A stretch of 64,000 bases of DNA from a bacterium OL-1. Lineage in GTDB: Bacteria > Actinomycetota > Coriobacteriia > Coriobacteriales > Atopobiaceae. Where the stretch lies: assembly GCA_000752675.2 (NCBI GenBank), contig LM994627.1, positions 244,429 through 308,428 of the forward strand, written 5' to 3'. The notes under the pieces are model-generated. The model was given only the letters and a program-made list of their open reading frames with translations. It searched no databases and had not been told where the DNA came from. Shown here one piece after another: positions 53,345 through 61,652 of the stretch (position 1 is the stretch's first letter; the number at the start of each line of letters is the position of its first letter). The translations under genes and the position numbers were made by a program.

Positions 53345-54631
53345 TTGGTCAAGCTTGGCAAGCAGGCACGCAGCGTGTCCATCGTGGGTGTTGGCTGCAC
53401 TCCCTTCAAGAACTTCGAGGACCATCCCCAGACCAAGGGCATGAGCGAGGGCGACGCCTTTGGCTACGCCGCGCTTGAGGCCATCCAGGACGCGGGCCTC
53501 GAGCCGCGCGACATCCAGTACTTCTACCACGGTGCCGCGAACCCCTTCATGATTGGCGACTCCCTCACGCCCAACATGCAGGTGGCGGACTGGTTCGGCG
53601 TGCGCGGCATTGGCTCGGTGCACCACTCCGAGGCCTGCTGCACCGGTTACGTTGCCCTGCAGGAGGCAGTGCAGGCGGTTGCCTCCGGCACCTATGACGT
53701 TGTGCTTTCTGGTGCCGTGGACCTGGCGGCGTCGCTTCCCGTGGTAGACGCCCCCGGCTGCTTCCGCCGCGACTTCCCGCTCTCCGAGATGCTGCCCTCC
53801 ATCCCCAAGGTCTACGACCGCGCCTATGGCCGCCCGTTTGACTCTGCGTTTGGCATCTCGTTCGACAACTGGATCAACAAGTACCGCTGGGAGTACGACC
53901 TCACGGCAGAGCAGATCGACGATGCCCTGAACGGCGTCTCCAAGTCCCTGAGGCGCGACGCCGTTCTCAACCCCCTGGCCTTCTCGACGAAGACCTTCGA
54001 GGAGCTTGCCAAGGAGAACGACCTTCCGGATGCCGATACGTACCTCAAGGGCTTTGGCAACCCCAAGGTTACGCAGTACCTGCGCGTGACCGGCTTCGAG
54101 ATTAAGTGCGACGGCGCCGCCGCCCTGGTGGTCATGCCCACCGAGATGGCCGTCGCCCGCGGCCTCGACCACAAGGTGATTGACGTCCTGGGCACGGGTG
54201 CTGCCGCCTTCGAGGGCGCGACCCCGGACAACGAGTACAACGGCACCAAGGTTGGCACCCAGCAGGTCTACGAGCTCACCGGCGTGAGCCCCGACGAGCT
54301 TGACCTGCTCTTCGTGAATGACTTCTTCCTGGCAGGAGACATTGTGGCCGCCGAGGAGGTTGGCTACATCCCGCGCGGCGAGGCCTGGCAGTACGCCATC
54401 GACGGCCGCATGGGCTTTGACGGTGACAGGCCCATCAACACGCACGGCGGCCGCTGCAACTTTGGTCATGCGCACGGAGCCTCGGGCGTGGCGGACGTGG
54501 TCGAGGCCGTCAAGCAGATGCGCGGCGAGGCCGGTGCCACGCAGATGCCCAAGGCTCCACAGACCACGTTCCTGCGCGGCTTTGGTGGCGGCCAGAACAT
54601 CCGCTGCCAGATCCTGCGCACCCACGACTAG
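53345..54631 (+). CDS. Thiolase-superfamily acyltransferase (PhlC-like)
   Basis: A 428-residue protein of the SCP-x/PhlC branch of the thiolase superfamily. The N-terminal VSIVGVGCTPF matches the family. Cys98 in HHSEACCTGYVAL is the expected nucleophile, and His375 in NFGHAHGASGVAD the expected base. The typical CxG second cysteine near the end is missing (RGFGGGQNIRCQIL), as in acyltransferase-type members. Start TTG 53345 has AAGGAG 8 bp upstream. It is followed by its DUF35 partner and a carrier protein. Known pairs of this type form or break carbon-carbon bonds next to a ketone, e.g. in acetylphloroglucinol synthesis; here the direction and substrate are unknown. Confidence 0.82.
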   Translation: MVKLGKQARSVSIVGVGCTPFKNFEDHPQTKGMSEGDAFGYAALEAIQDAGLEPRDIQYFYHGAANPFMIGDSLTPNMQVADWFGVRGIGSVHHSEACCTGYVALQEAVQAVASGTYDVVLSGAVDLAASLPVVDAPGCFRRDFPLSEMLPSIPKVYDRAYGRPFDSAFGISFDNWINKYRWEYDLTAEQIDDALNGVSKSLRRDAVLNPLAFSTKTFEELAKENDLPDADTYLKGFGNPKVTQYLRVTGFEIKCDGAAALVVMPTEMAVARGLDHKVIDVLGTGAAAFEGATPDNEYNGTKVGTQQVYELTGVSPDELDLLFVNDFFLAGDIVAAEEVGYIPRGEAWQYAIDGRMGFDGDRPINTHGGRCNFGHAHGASGVADVVEAVKQMRGEAGATQMPKAPQTTFLRGFGGGQNIRCQILRTHD

Positions 54632-54670
54632 CGCCCGGCGCGCATCCAAGCAACCAAGAGGAGGTACACG

Positions 54671-55138
54671 ATGCTTCTTGAAGACATGGAGCCAATCGTT
54701 AAGAAGTTCTACGACGGCGTTGCCGAGGGCAAGCTCCTTGGCCGCAAGTGCACGGAGTGCGGTGCCATCGAGTTTCCGCCGCACCTGGGCTGCAACGCCT
54801 GCGGCTACCACCAGACCGAGTGGGTGGAGCTCTCTGGCCATGGCACGCTCGAGTCCTTTGTGGTGCCCGGCATCCAGAACGACAAACCCTACCTCAAGGA
54901 GGTCGCGCCCTACGGCTACGGCAAGGTGCGTCTCGACGAGGGCACGGAGTACTCGTTCGTGATCTTCTGCGGCAAGAAGAAGGTCGTGAAGGGCCTGCAG
55001 GAGCGCCTCTACAAGAACCACGAGACCATTGGCGTCCACTTCAAGCCCATCAAGCGCGTGGTGCCCGAGAAGGAGGGCTCTGACGTGATGGTCGAGTGGT
55101 GGGAGCCCTGCTTTGAGCTCGACGAGGTCGCGGAGTAG
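54671..55138 (+). CDS. DUF35 OB-fold/zinc-ribbon partner protein
   Basis: A 155-residue DUF35 protein. The N-terminal helix leads into a rubredoxin-like zinc ribbon with two Cys pairs (CTECG and CNACG, about residues 27-45), followed by an OB-fold with GTLESFVVPG and VIFCGKKKVV. DUF35 proteins form tight complexes with thiolase-type enzymes and channel the acyl group. It starts 39 bp after the thiolase, behind GAGGAGG, as expected for such a complex. The first 20 residues (LEDMEPIVKKFYDGVAEGKL) fit the family. Confidence 0.88.
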   Translation: MLLEDMEPIVKKFYDGVAEGKLLGRKCTECGAIEFPPHLGCNACGYHQTEWVELSGHGTLESFVVPGIQNDKPYLKEVAPYGYGKVRLDEGTEYSFVIFCGKKKVVKGLQERLYKNHETIGVHFKPIKRVVPEKEGSDVMVEWWEPCFELDEVAE

Positions 55139-55196
55139 CGTTGCGGCCGTGGACTGTTGAACATCAAACATTGAATCAAGACGGAAGGAACCAACC

Positions 55197-55436
55197 ATGG
55201 ACAAGAACGAGCTCTTCTCGACCCTCGCAGGCCTTGCCAAGGAGGCCTACAAGACCGACGTCGACATTACCCCCGATACCACCTTCGACGAGCTGGGCAA
55301 GGGTTCCATGAAGATGATCGCCCTCACCTCGATGATCGAGAACGAGCTTGACGCCGAGGTCACCGTCACCGAGATCATGAACATGAAGACCTTCGGCGAG
55401 CTCGTTGACCGCGTTGCCGAGGAGGTCGAGGAGTAG
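55197..55436 (+). CDS. Acyl carrier protein of the thiolase operon
   Basis: A 79-residue carrier protein. The attachment serine is in FDELGKGSMKMIALTSMI (about residue 38), where the usual DSL is replaced by GSM. The remainder has the acidic helical pattern of carrier proteins (ELDAEVTVTEIMNMKTFGELVDRVAEEVEE). GGAAGGAACC precedes the ATG. It lies 58 bp after the DUF35 gene and 89 bp before the phosphotransacylase gene, with a hairpin between. Its closest likeness in the window is the carrier protein at 47.1 kb rather than AcpP. Confidence 0.85.
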   Translation: MDKNELFSTLAGLAKEAYKTDVDITPDTTFDELGKGSMKMIALTSMIENELDAEVTVTEIMNMKTFGELVDRVAEEVEE

Positions 55437-55475
55437 GCCTTCTCGCCTACTCGCGTGTACGGCCAAGCAAACCCC

Positions 55476-55510
55476 GGGGCGGCTCCTTCTGGGGCCGCCC
55501 CCTTCTTTTA
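55476..55510 (+). terminator. Terminator/attenuator between the carrier protein and phosphotransacylase genes
   Basis: An 11-bp stem (55476-55486 with 55491-55501, one G-T pair) with loop TTCT is followed by CCTTCTTTTA. It could lower expression of the downstream two genes or separate two transcripts. Confidence 0.65.
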
Positions 55511-55525
55511 CCTTTGGAGAGATAC

Positions 55526-56533
55526 ATGAACCTTATGGATGACATGCGCAAACGCGCCAAGGCAAACGTCCAGCGCGTCGCCTTCTTCGAGGGCGAGAAC
55601 CCTACCATGATCAAGGCCGTGGCCGAGCTTACCGACCAAGGCCTGGCCTCGTGCGTGGTTGTCGGCAATGTTGAGGCGATCGAGAAGAACGCCGCCGAGC
55701 AGGGCGTGAGCCTTGACGGCGTGGAGCTTGTGGACCTTGCCGACGAGGAGGCAAATGAGGTCCTGGCCCAGCGCTTTGAGGTCCTTCCCAGCTGTCGCTG
55801 GAAGGCCAAGGGCGTGCGCCGCCGCGTGGCGCGCCCCATGGAGCGCGCCCTCATGATGCAGGCGCTCGGCGACGTGGATATCACCTTTGGCGGCATCGAC
55901 TGCCCCACGGGCGACGTCATCCTGGGCGGTCAGGAGATCATCGGCCTGGCAGACGGCATCGACACCATCTCGTCCATGGGCATCTTCGACATCCCCGGCT
56001 ACGAGGGCTCCGCGGGGCAGCTCCTGGGCTTTGGCGACTCCGCTGTCTGCCAGAACCCAACGCCCGAGCAGGAGGCTTCCATCGCCATCTCCGCCTGCGA
56101 CACGTGGAGCGCTCTTACCGGCAGCGAGGCACGCTGCGCGCTGCTCTCGTTCTCGACTGACGGCTCCGGCGCGGGCGAGATGGTCCAGAAGGTGCGCGAC
56201 GCGCGCGACATTGCCAACGAGCGTCGCCCGGACCTCAAGATCGACGGCGAGTTCCAGCTTGACGCCGCGCTGCGCCCGGAGGTGGCGGCTCACAAGGTGC
56301 ACCGCGAGAGCGCCGTTGCCGGCAAGGCCAACGTCATCATCTGGCCCGACCTCAACGTGGGCAACGTGGGTGTGAAGCTCGTGCAGATGTTTGGCCACGC
56401 CAACGCGTACGGTCCCATGCTCCAGGGCTTCAAGAAGATCGTCTGCGACTGCTCGAGAAGCGCCCCCGTGTCCGAGATCGTGGGCAACGTCGTGATGTCC
56501 TGCGTGCGCGCGCAGTGCCTCAAGGGGGAGTAG
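55526..56533 (+). CDS. Phosphate acyltransferase (Pta/Ptb family)
   Basis: A 335-residue enzyme of the PTA/PTB family, which converts acyl-CoA and phosphate to acyl phosphate and CoA. The blocks FFEGENPTMIKAV, FGGIDCPTGDVILGGQ, ALLSFSTDGSGAGEMVQ, DLKIDGEFQLDAAL and SRSAPVSEIVGN match the family. Length fits both Pta and Ptb. The butyrate kinase gene next to it favours a short- or branched-chain acyl substrate. The family is structurally related to PlsX, which uses acyl-ACP, so acyl-ACP use is possible here. ATG 55526 follows GGAGAG; ATG 55535 is an alternative. Confidence 0.85.
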   Translation: MNLMDDMRKRAKANVQRVAFFEGENPTMIKAVAELTDQGLASCVVVGNVEAIEKNAAEQGVSLDGVELVDLADEEANEVLAQRFEVLPSCRWKAKGVRRRVARPMERALMMQALGDVDITFGGIDCPTGDVILGGQEIIGLADGIDTISSMGIFDIPGYEGSAGQLLGFGDSAVCQNPTPEQEASIAISACDTWSALTGSEARCALLSFSTDGSGAGEMVQKVRDARDIANERRPDLKIDGEFQLDAALRPEVAAHKVHRESAVAGKANVIIWPDLNVGNVGVKLVQMFGHANAYGPMLQGFKKIVCDCSRSAPVSEIVGNVVMSCVRAQCLKGE

Positions 56534-56535
56534 CC

Positions 56536-57648
56536 ATGACCGAGAAGAACTACCGCATCCTGGTCATCAACCCCGGCTCCACCTCCACCAAGGTGGGTCT
56601 CTTCGAGGGCGAGACATGCGTCTTCTCGAAGAACGTCTCCCATGACGCCCAGCGCCTGGCCCAGATTGGCGATGTCTCCTCCCAGCTGCCCTACCGCCGC
56701 GACATGATCATGGGGATCTTGGACGAGAACGGCGTTGACCTCTCGACCATCGACGCCTTTGTGGGCCGCGGAGGCGGGCTCCTCTCGCTGGAAGGCGGCG
56801 TGTACTCGGTGGACGAGACGCTGCTCAACGACGCCCGCCGCGGGGCAAACGGCGTGCAGCACCCGGCACAGCTGGGAAGCCAGCTTGCCCACGAGCTTGC
56901 GGCCAGCTGCGGTAAGCCCGCCTTTGTGGTGAACCCGCCGGACACCGACGAGCTTTGCGACGACGCGCGCATGACGGGCATCCGGGGCGTCTACCGCAAC
57001 GTCCACCTGCATGCGCTCAACCTCAAGGAGACTGCCATCCGCCACGCCAAGACGATGGGGCGCCGCTATGAGGACTGCGACTTCATCGTGTGCCACATCG
57101 GCGGGGGGATCTCCATCTCGGCACACCAGCACGGCCGCATGATCGACGGCTACGACATCGTGGGCGGCGAGGGCCCCATGACCCCCACGCGCGCAGGTGC
57201 GGTACCCGTGGTTGCGGTGCTCGACTACCTCAAGAATCACGACTCGGCCGAGACGCGCAGACTCTGCCAGCGCAGCGGTGGCTTTGCGGACCTTCTCGGC
57301 ACGTCTGACGCGCTTGAGGTGTGCCGCCGCGCCGAGGAGGGAGACGAGGCGGCGTCGCGTGCTTGGAGTGCCATGGAGTACCAGCTCGTGAAGTACATCG
57401 GATCCATGGCCACGGTGCTTCACGGCAACGTGGACGGCATTCTCCTTGGCGGCGGCATGGTGCACAACCAGGGCCTCGTTGCCTACATCCGCGACGCCTG
57501 CGGCTGGATTGCCCCCGTCACGGCATACCCCGGCGAGTTCGAGTTGGAGGCCATGGCAGCGGGTGCGATACGTGCGCTCTCCGGCGAGGAGGAGGTCAAG
57601 CGCTACTCGGGCAAGCCCGTCTTTACCGGCTTTGCCTGCTTTGAGTAG
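56536..57648 (+). CDS. buk: Butyrate kinase
   Basis: A 370-residue acetate/butyrate kinase-family enzyme that makes ATP and a short-chain acid from an acyl phosphate. The N-terminal INPGSTSTKVGLFEGE, the middle CHIGGGISISAHQHGRMID and DIVGGEGPMTPTRAGAVP, and GILLGGGMVHNQ near the end are butyrate-kinase type. It starts 2 bp after the phosphotransacylase stop, so the two work in series: acyl-CoA (or acyl-ACP) to acyl phosphate to acid plus ATP. Butyrate is not certain; branched acids are accepted by many members. Confidence 0.92.
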   Translation: MTEKNYRILVINPGSTSTKVGLFEGETCVFSKNVSHDAQRLAQIGDVSSQLPYRRDMIMGILDENGVDLSTIDAFVGRGGGLLSLEGGVYSVDETLLNDARRGANGVQHPAQLGSQLAHELAASCGKPAFVVNPPDTDELCDDARMTGIRGVYRNVHLHALNLKETAIRHAKTMGRRYEDCDFIVCHIGGGISISAHQHGRMIDGYDIVGGEGPMTPTRAGAVPVVAVLDYLKNHDSAETRRLCQRSGGFADLLGTSDALEVCRRAEEGDEAASRAWSAMEYQLVKYIGSMATVLHGNVDGILLGGGMVHNQGLVAYIRDACGWIAPVTAYPGEFELEAMAAGAIRALSGEEEVKRYSGKPVFTGFACFE

Positions 57649-57662
57649 GGGACGGGAGTGCG

Positions 57663-57690
57663 GGTCCCGCGCGTCACCTGGCGCGGGACC
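57663..57690. terminator. Hairpin between convergent buk and LysR genes
   Basis: A perfect 10-bp stem (57663-57672 with 57681-57690) with an 8-nt loop, and no T-run. Its position between two converging stops suggests a bidirectional terminator. Confidence 0.55.
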
Positions 57691-58584
57691 TCACCCCACC
57701 TGCAGGTACTTGTCGAGAAAAACATCAAGTGCGTCGTTTCTGCGAGACGGAAGCCATGCCGCGGCGGTGCACATTTCCTGCTCACGGCCTTCGATTGGGA
57801 TAGCGTTCACCTTGCCGTTTGCGTTGATGAACGACGTGAAGTAGCCGGGAAGGAGGGCATATCCCATCCCCGAAGCTACGGCCAGTACCGTTGTCGCGAT
57901 GTCCTGGGAGACGTAGGCGATCTTGGGGGCAAGGCCCACGCCCTCGAGCGTGCTGCTAATCCTGGAGTTTTCGCCGTACTTCTCGCTGCCCCGGTCGATG
58001 TCTACGAGCTCATAGCCCTTGAGCTCGGAGAACCCGATTGTTTGCCTTCCGGAGAGCGGATGTCCTGCCGGCACTACGGCAAGGAGCGGCCAGTGCCTTA
58101 GGACCTGGTACTCGATGCCCTCCATCTGGGACGGGTCATAGAGAAGGTTAAAGGCGACGTCGATTGTCTCGGCCTTGAGGGCATCGTAGAGCTCGGAAAC
58201 ATTCTCGCGCATGAACGAGACCGTCACGTACGGGTTGTCCGTGAGAAAGGAGAGGACCATATCCGAAAGATTCGTGTGCTCATAGCCTTTTATGTAGCCG
58301 ATGGCAAGCGTGCCATCTATGCCCTTGCTTCTCCGCCTAGCACGGATGAGCGACTCCTGCTCGTAGCGCAGGATGGTCTTGGCATCGCCTAGCAGTGACC
58401 TTCCGGCCGGTGTGAGCTCAACGTGGTGGCTGTCCCGCTCGAATAGACGGGTGCCCGCCTCCTTCTCTAGGAGCTTGATTTGCTGGCTAAGCGCAGCCTG
58501 CGAGACAAAGAAGCGCTTGGCTGCACGCGTAAATGAAAGATCCTCTGCAACGGCTACAAAGTACTCAAGCTGCCTTGTCTGCAT
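57691..58584 (-). CDS. LysR-family transcriptional regulator
   Basis: A 297-residue LysR-type regulator. The N-terminal winged helix is clear (LEYFVAVAEDLSFTRAAKRFFVSQAALSQQIKLLEKEAG), and the effector-binding region has two Rossmann-like lobes (LAIGYIKGYEHT..., VSQDIATTVLAVASGMGYALLPGYF). It is divergent from the DUF1097-like/flavin reductase genes, with a 124-bp gap carrying a palindromic site. LysR-reductase pairs of this kind are frequent in gut Coriobacteriia, where they respond to the reductase substrate; here the effector is unknown. Confidence 0.9.
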   Translation of the reverse strand: MQTRQLEYFVAVAEDLSFTRAAKRFFVSQAALSQQIKLLEKEAGTRLFERDSHHVELTPAGRSLLGDAKTILRYEQESLIRARRRSKGIDGTLAIGYIKGYEHTNLSDMVLSFLTDNPYVTVSFMRENVSELYDALKAETIDVAFNLLYDPSQMEGIEYQVLRHWPLLAVVPAGHPLSGRQTIGFSELKGYELVDIDRGSEKYGENSRISSTLEGVGLAPKIAYVSQDIATTVLAVASGMGYALLPGYFTSFINANGKVNAIPIEGREQEMCTAAAWLPSRRNDALDVFLDKYLQVG

Positions 58585-58603
58585 GAGCGTATGCTCCTCT
58601 TTG

Positions 58604-58622
58604 CAATAAGAATTACTTATTG
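58604..58622. promoter_or_regulatory. Palindromic LysR-type site in the divergent promoter region
   Basis: CAATAAG-AATTA-CTTATTG is a perfect 7-5-7 palindrome 20 bp upstream of the LysR start. It fits the dyad a LysR protein uses for autoregulation and for control of the divergent operon. The gap is distinctly AT-rich compared with the genes. Confidence 0.6.
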
Positions 58623-58708
58623 AACGTCAATATCTACGATACATCAACCCAGATGATTGCTGCTTACGATAAGAAACGTAGGCATAACTGACGTATTAGG
58701 GAGCTGCG

Positions 58709-59284
58709 ATGTCTGACAGAAGAAAAATCAAGCTTGTCCAGTCGCTCACGGGTGCCATCGTGCTGACCCTGCTTATGCAGGTCATGCCTGTCCTTGGGTA
58801 CGGCAACTACGTTTGGATGCTCTTCCTGCCGCTTCTCCTGTTCTTCGCCCTTGGCGCAGACTTCAAGAAGATTCCAGCAATGATTATTGGCTATGGCTGC
58901 GGCTGCCTGTGGTCAATCGTAAACGCCCTGGTCATGCAGCTCTTCGCTGGGTTTGGGGACAACGCGTTCCTCTCGAACATCCTGCCCACAATCATCGTGA
59001 TCTTCCTCATTCTGACGACCCACGAGAACCTGCTCGAGGGAACCATCTTTGGCAACATCCCCAGCATCTTTCTGGGCCTTTCCACGTCGTTCTTTGTCTT
59101 CATGCTCAATGTGCCACTGACGACGCTGCACCTCATTGGCTTCTATTGCTACGGGCTCGTGCTGGCGGCCGCCCTGGTTCTCTCTGGTATGGCGGTGTGC
59201 AGCGCAATCTTTGGCAAGGAACGCACGATGGCAGCGCTCATGCCACTTCCGCAGGATGACAAGAAGGATAAGAAGAACAGCTAA
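58709..59284 (+). CDS. DUF1097-like membrane protein
   Basis: A 191-residue integral membrane protein with about five hydrophobic segments and a basic C-terminal tail (DDKKDKKNS). The layout and motifs such as LTGAIVLTLLMQV, FALGADFKKIPAMIIGYGCGCLW and IPSIFLGLSTSFF resemble DUF1097 (YcdZ-like) proteins, but the assignment is by eye. It begins the operon divergent from LysR and is followed 49 bp later by the flavin reductase, so it may move the substrate or product of that enzyme. Confidence 0.6.
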   Translation: MSDRRKIKLVQSLTGAIVLTLLMQVMPVLGYGNYVWMLFLPLLLFFALGADFKKIPAMIIGYGCGCLWSIVNALVMQLFAGFGDNAFLSNILPTIIVIFLILTTHENLLEGTIFGNIPSIFLGLSTSFFVFMLNVPLTTLHLIGFYCYGLVLAAALVLSGMAVCSAIFGKERTMAALMPLPQDDKKDKKNS

Positions 59285-59333
59285 CTCCACCGCAGCTTCA
59301 TTCCCAGCTAAGGAAAGGAATAGGTGAGAAACC

Positions 59334-61466
59334 ATGCCAGAGAGAGGTAAGCAGGGGCAGGTGGCACCCCAGAGCAAGGTCGTCAGGAGCCTTGATGAGG
59401 CACAGGCAATCTATGAGGGACGGCCAGGTGCTTCGAGGTACCCTCACGTCTTTGACCCCATCGAGATTCGCGGCAACGTCTACAAGAACAGGCTCATCGC
59501 TGCTCCTACGATGTTCTTCCACGCGGTCTATTTCATCCCGCAGATAACAGAGAACATCTACCGCATGGTGGGGGTTCGCGCGGAGGGCGGCTTTGGTTGC
59601 GTTTCCACCGGCGAGATTCCGGCGAACTTCGAGGAGAGCCGCGGTGCCTTCATGGATCGTGCCATCGACATTCACCACTACTACGGAAGCGACTTCGACA
59701 AGGCCAAGGAGTATGCAGATCGCATCCATGCGGGGGGCGCCCTTGCCTACTTCGAGTTCTCCCATGAGGGCCTTGAGGCTGACGATGCCGATCAGCCATG
59801 GGGGCCGGAAGACATGGTGCGCGAGGACGGCAGGCACGTCTTTGGCATGGATCGCCAGATGATGGAGAAGGTCTGTCGCGACTTCTTCGACCTCGGACGC
59901 TTTGCGGTTGCTGCAGGCTTTGACGGGGTCCTGCTCCATGGTGGACACGGCTTTTTGATTCAGCAGTTCGTCTCACCGGCAACCAACCACCGGACCGATG
60001 AGTTTGGGGGCTCCATCGAGAACCGCTCGCGTTTCCCGAAGATGCTTCTCCAGGCGCTGAGGGCCGGCGTGGGTGAGGACAAGGTTATCGAGCTTCGCAT
60101 GAGCGCCGAGGACGGCGAGCCAGGTGGAATGACGCTTGAGGATACCTGCAGATTTGCTGAGCAGATTGATGGCCTGGTAGATATCTTCCACGTGTCAAAT
60201 GGCATCAAGAAGCTGGGCAACGGTAGCGACACGTTCAGTGACATCTTCGATGTCCACGGCGTGAACCTCGAGCGCGCGGCAGCCATCAAGAGGCACCTGC
60301 ACAAGAGCCTCGTCTCGGTTGTTGGCGGCTTCAACAGTGTAGCGCAGGCAGAGGACGCCATCGCCTCTGGCAAGGTCGACTTCGTCGAGTACGCCCGCCA
60401 GTGCTTCGCCGACCCCATGTTCATCGAGAAGACCCTCGACGGTCGTGAGGATATGGTGCACCGTTGCGTGCGCTGCTTCCACTGCTATCCCGGCTTCTGC
60501 GAGCACAAGACCGATATCCCTCTCTGGTACCAGCTCCCTCCCGAGGAGTTCATGAAAATCTACAGCCCAGCCGTTATGGGAGACTGCTCCATCAATCCCG
60601 AGTCTGGCCTTGGCTTCTATCCCGACCAGCTGCCCAAGCCCGAGGCCAAGCGTCGCGTGCTTGTCGTAGGCGGCGGTGTTGGCGGGATGCAGGCGGCAAT
60701 CACTGCAGCACGTCGCGGTCACGATGTGGTGCTTGCTGAGAAGTCCGACCGCCTCGGCGGTGTGCTGCTCTTCTCGGAGCACGACCATGACAAGCGTGAG
60801 TGGTACGACTTCATCGAGGTCCTTCGACGCGAGCTTAGCGAGAGCGGCGCCAAGGTGCGGCTGAATACCACGGTAGATGCGGAGTACATTAGGAGGACGG
60901 CCCCTGACGCCGTGATCATTGCCGTCGGCGCACATAACCGTGGCTGCAGGCTGCCTGGGTCCGAGCGGGCAATGGATGCAGCAGACAGCTACTACCACTT
61001 GAGTGAGCTGGGGCACTCCATCGTGATTGCCGGTGGTGGACTCACCGCTTGCGAGACCGCCCTTAACCTGGCGAGCCTTGGCCATGAGGTTACGATGGTC
61101 GTGCGCAAGGCTCGCATCACGCCGAGCACGTTTGGCTACTATCGCAATGCGCTTCTCGACGAGATGGACAAGCGGGGTATCAAGCAGATGCTCTCCACGG
61201 TGCCCATCGAGTTTACCGCCGATGGGCTTGTCTGCGAGAAGGCCACGGACGACAAGGGCACGCCTGGCGGTGAGCGCCTGGTGGTGCGGGCGGATACGTA
61301 CATGTACTCGTTTGGCATGGAGCCCAATTCCGAGCTTGCCGGTGCCCTCGCCGCAGCCGCCGAAGAGGTGGGAGCCAAGGTCTTTAACATTGGCAATTCC
61401 AATAGGGCGACGATTGTACGTGATGCCGTTCACGATGGATATAAGGCAGCGATGGCCGTTATCTAA
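59334..61466 (+). CDS. Old yellow enzyme/BaiCD-type NADH:flavin oxidoreductase
   Basis: A 710-residue reductase of the 2,4-dienoyl-CoA reductase/enoate reductase/BaiCD type. Residues about 40-370 form an FMN-binding TIM barrel with HGGHGFLIQQFVSPATNHRTDEFGGSIENRSRF. A [4Fe-4S] motif follows near residue 378 (CVRCFHCYPGFC and GDCSINP). The C-terminal FAD/NAD part begins VLVVGGGVGGMQAAITAARRG. Such enzymes reduce a carbon-carbon double bond next to a carbonyl, for example in bile acids, dienoyl-CoA or plant phenylpropenoids. ATG 59334 has AGGTGAG upstream. The substrate cannot be read from sequence. Confidence 0.88.
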   Translation: MPERGKQGQVAPQSKVVRSLDEAQAIYEGRPGASRYPHVFDPIEIRGNVYKNRLIAAPTMFFHAVYFIPQITENIYRMVGVRAEGGFGCVSTGEIPANFEESRGAFMDRAIDIHHYYGSDFDKAKEYADRIHAGGALAYFEFSHEGLEADDADQPWGPEDMVREDGRHVFGMDRQMMEKVCRDFFDLGRFAVAAGFDGVLLHGGHGFLIQQFVSPATNHRTDEFGGSIENRSRFPKMLLQALRAGVGEDKVIELRMSAEDGEPGGMTLEDTCRFAEQIDGLVDIFHVSNGIKKLGNGSDTFSDIFDVHGVNLERAAAIKRHLHKSLVSVVGGFNSVAQAEDAIASGKVDFVEYARQCFADPMFIEKTLDGREDMVHRCVRCFHCYPGFCEHKTDIPLWYQLPPEEFMKIYSPAVMGDCSINPESGLGFYPDQLPKPEAKRRVLVVGGGVGGMQAAITAARRGHDVVLAEKSDRLGGVLLFSEHDHDKREWYDFIEVLRRELSESGAKVRLNTTVDAEYIRRTAPDAVIIAVGAHNRGCRLPGSERAMDAADSYYHLSELGHSIVIAGGGLTACETALNLASLGHEVTMVVRKARITPSTFGYYRNALLDEMDKRGIKQMLSTVPIEFTADGLVCEKATDDKGTPGGERLVVRADTYMYSFGMEPNSELAGALAAAAEEVGAKVFNIGNSNRATIVRDAVHDGYKAAMAVI

Positions 61467-61575
61467 TGCGTATCCATGTTCGTGCGATAGCACATAAAGC
61501 CGACACATATTGGCAAAACCTTGTGCTATGGGCCATAGGATGGTCGAAGGTCTGCGCCTAGCATGAAGTCATCGG

Positions 61576-61609
61576 GCGGCGTGCGGGATTGCTCCGTACG
61601 CCGCATTTT
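61576..61609 (+). terminator. Terminator after the flavin reductase gene
   Basis: An 11-bp stem (61576-61586 with 61594-61604, one G-U pair) is followed by ATTTTGT. A shorter ATAGCACA/TGTGCTAT inverted repeat (61487-61494 with 61522-61529) lies before it; its role is unknown. Confidence 0.7.
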
Positions 61610-61652
61610 GTACCTTTGGGCACACGCCCAGCGTCTAGGGAAGGAATCACTC

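Noticed and set aside
61487-61529. The ATAGCACA/TGTGCTAT inverted repeat as a regulator site or terminator
   Set aside because: The arms are only 8 bp with a 27-nt loop and no T-run; the better terminator is at 61576-61609.
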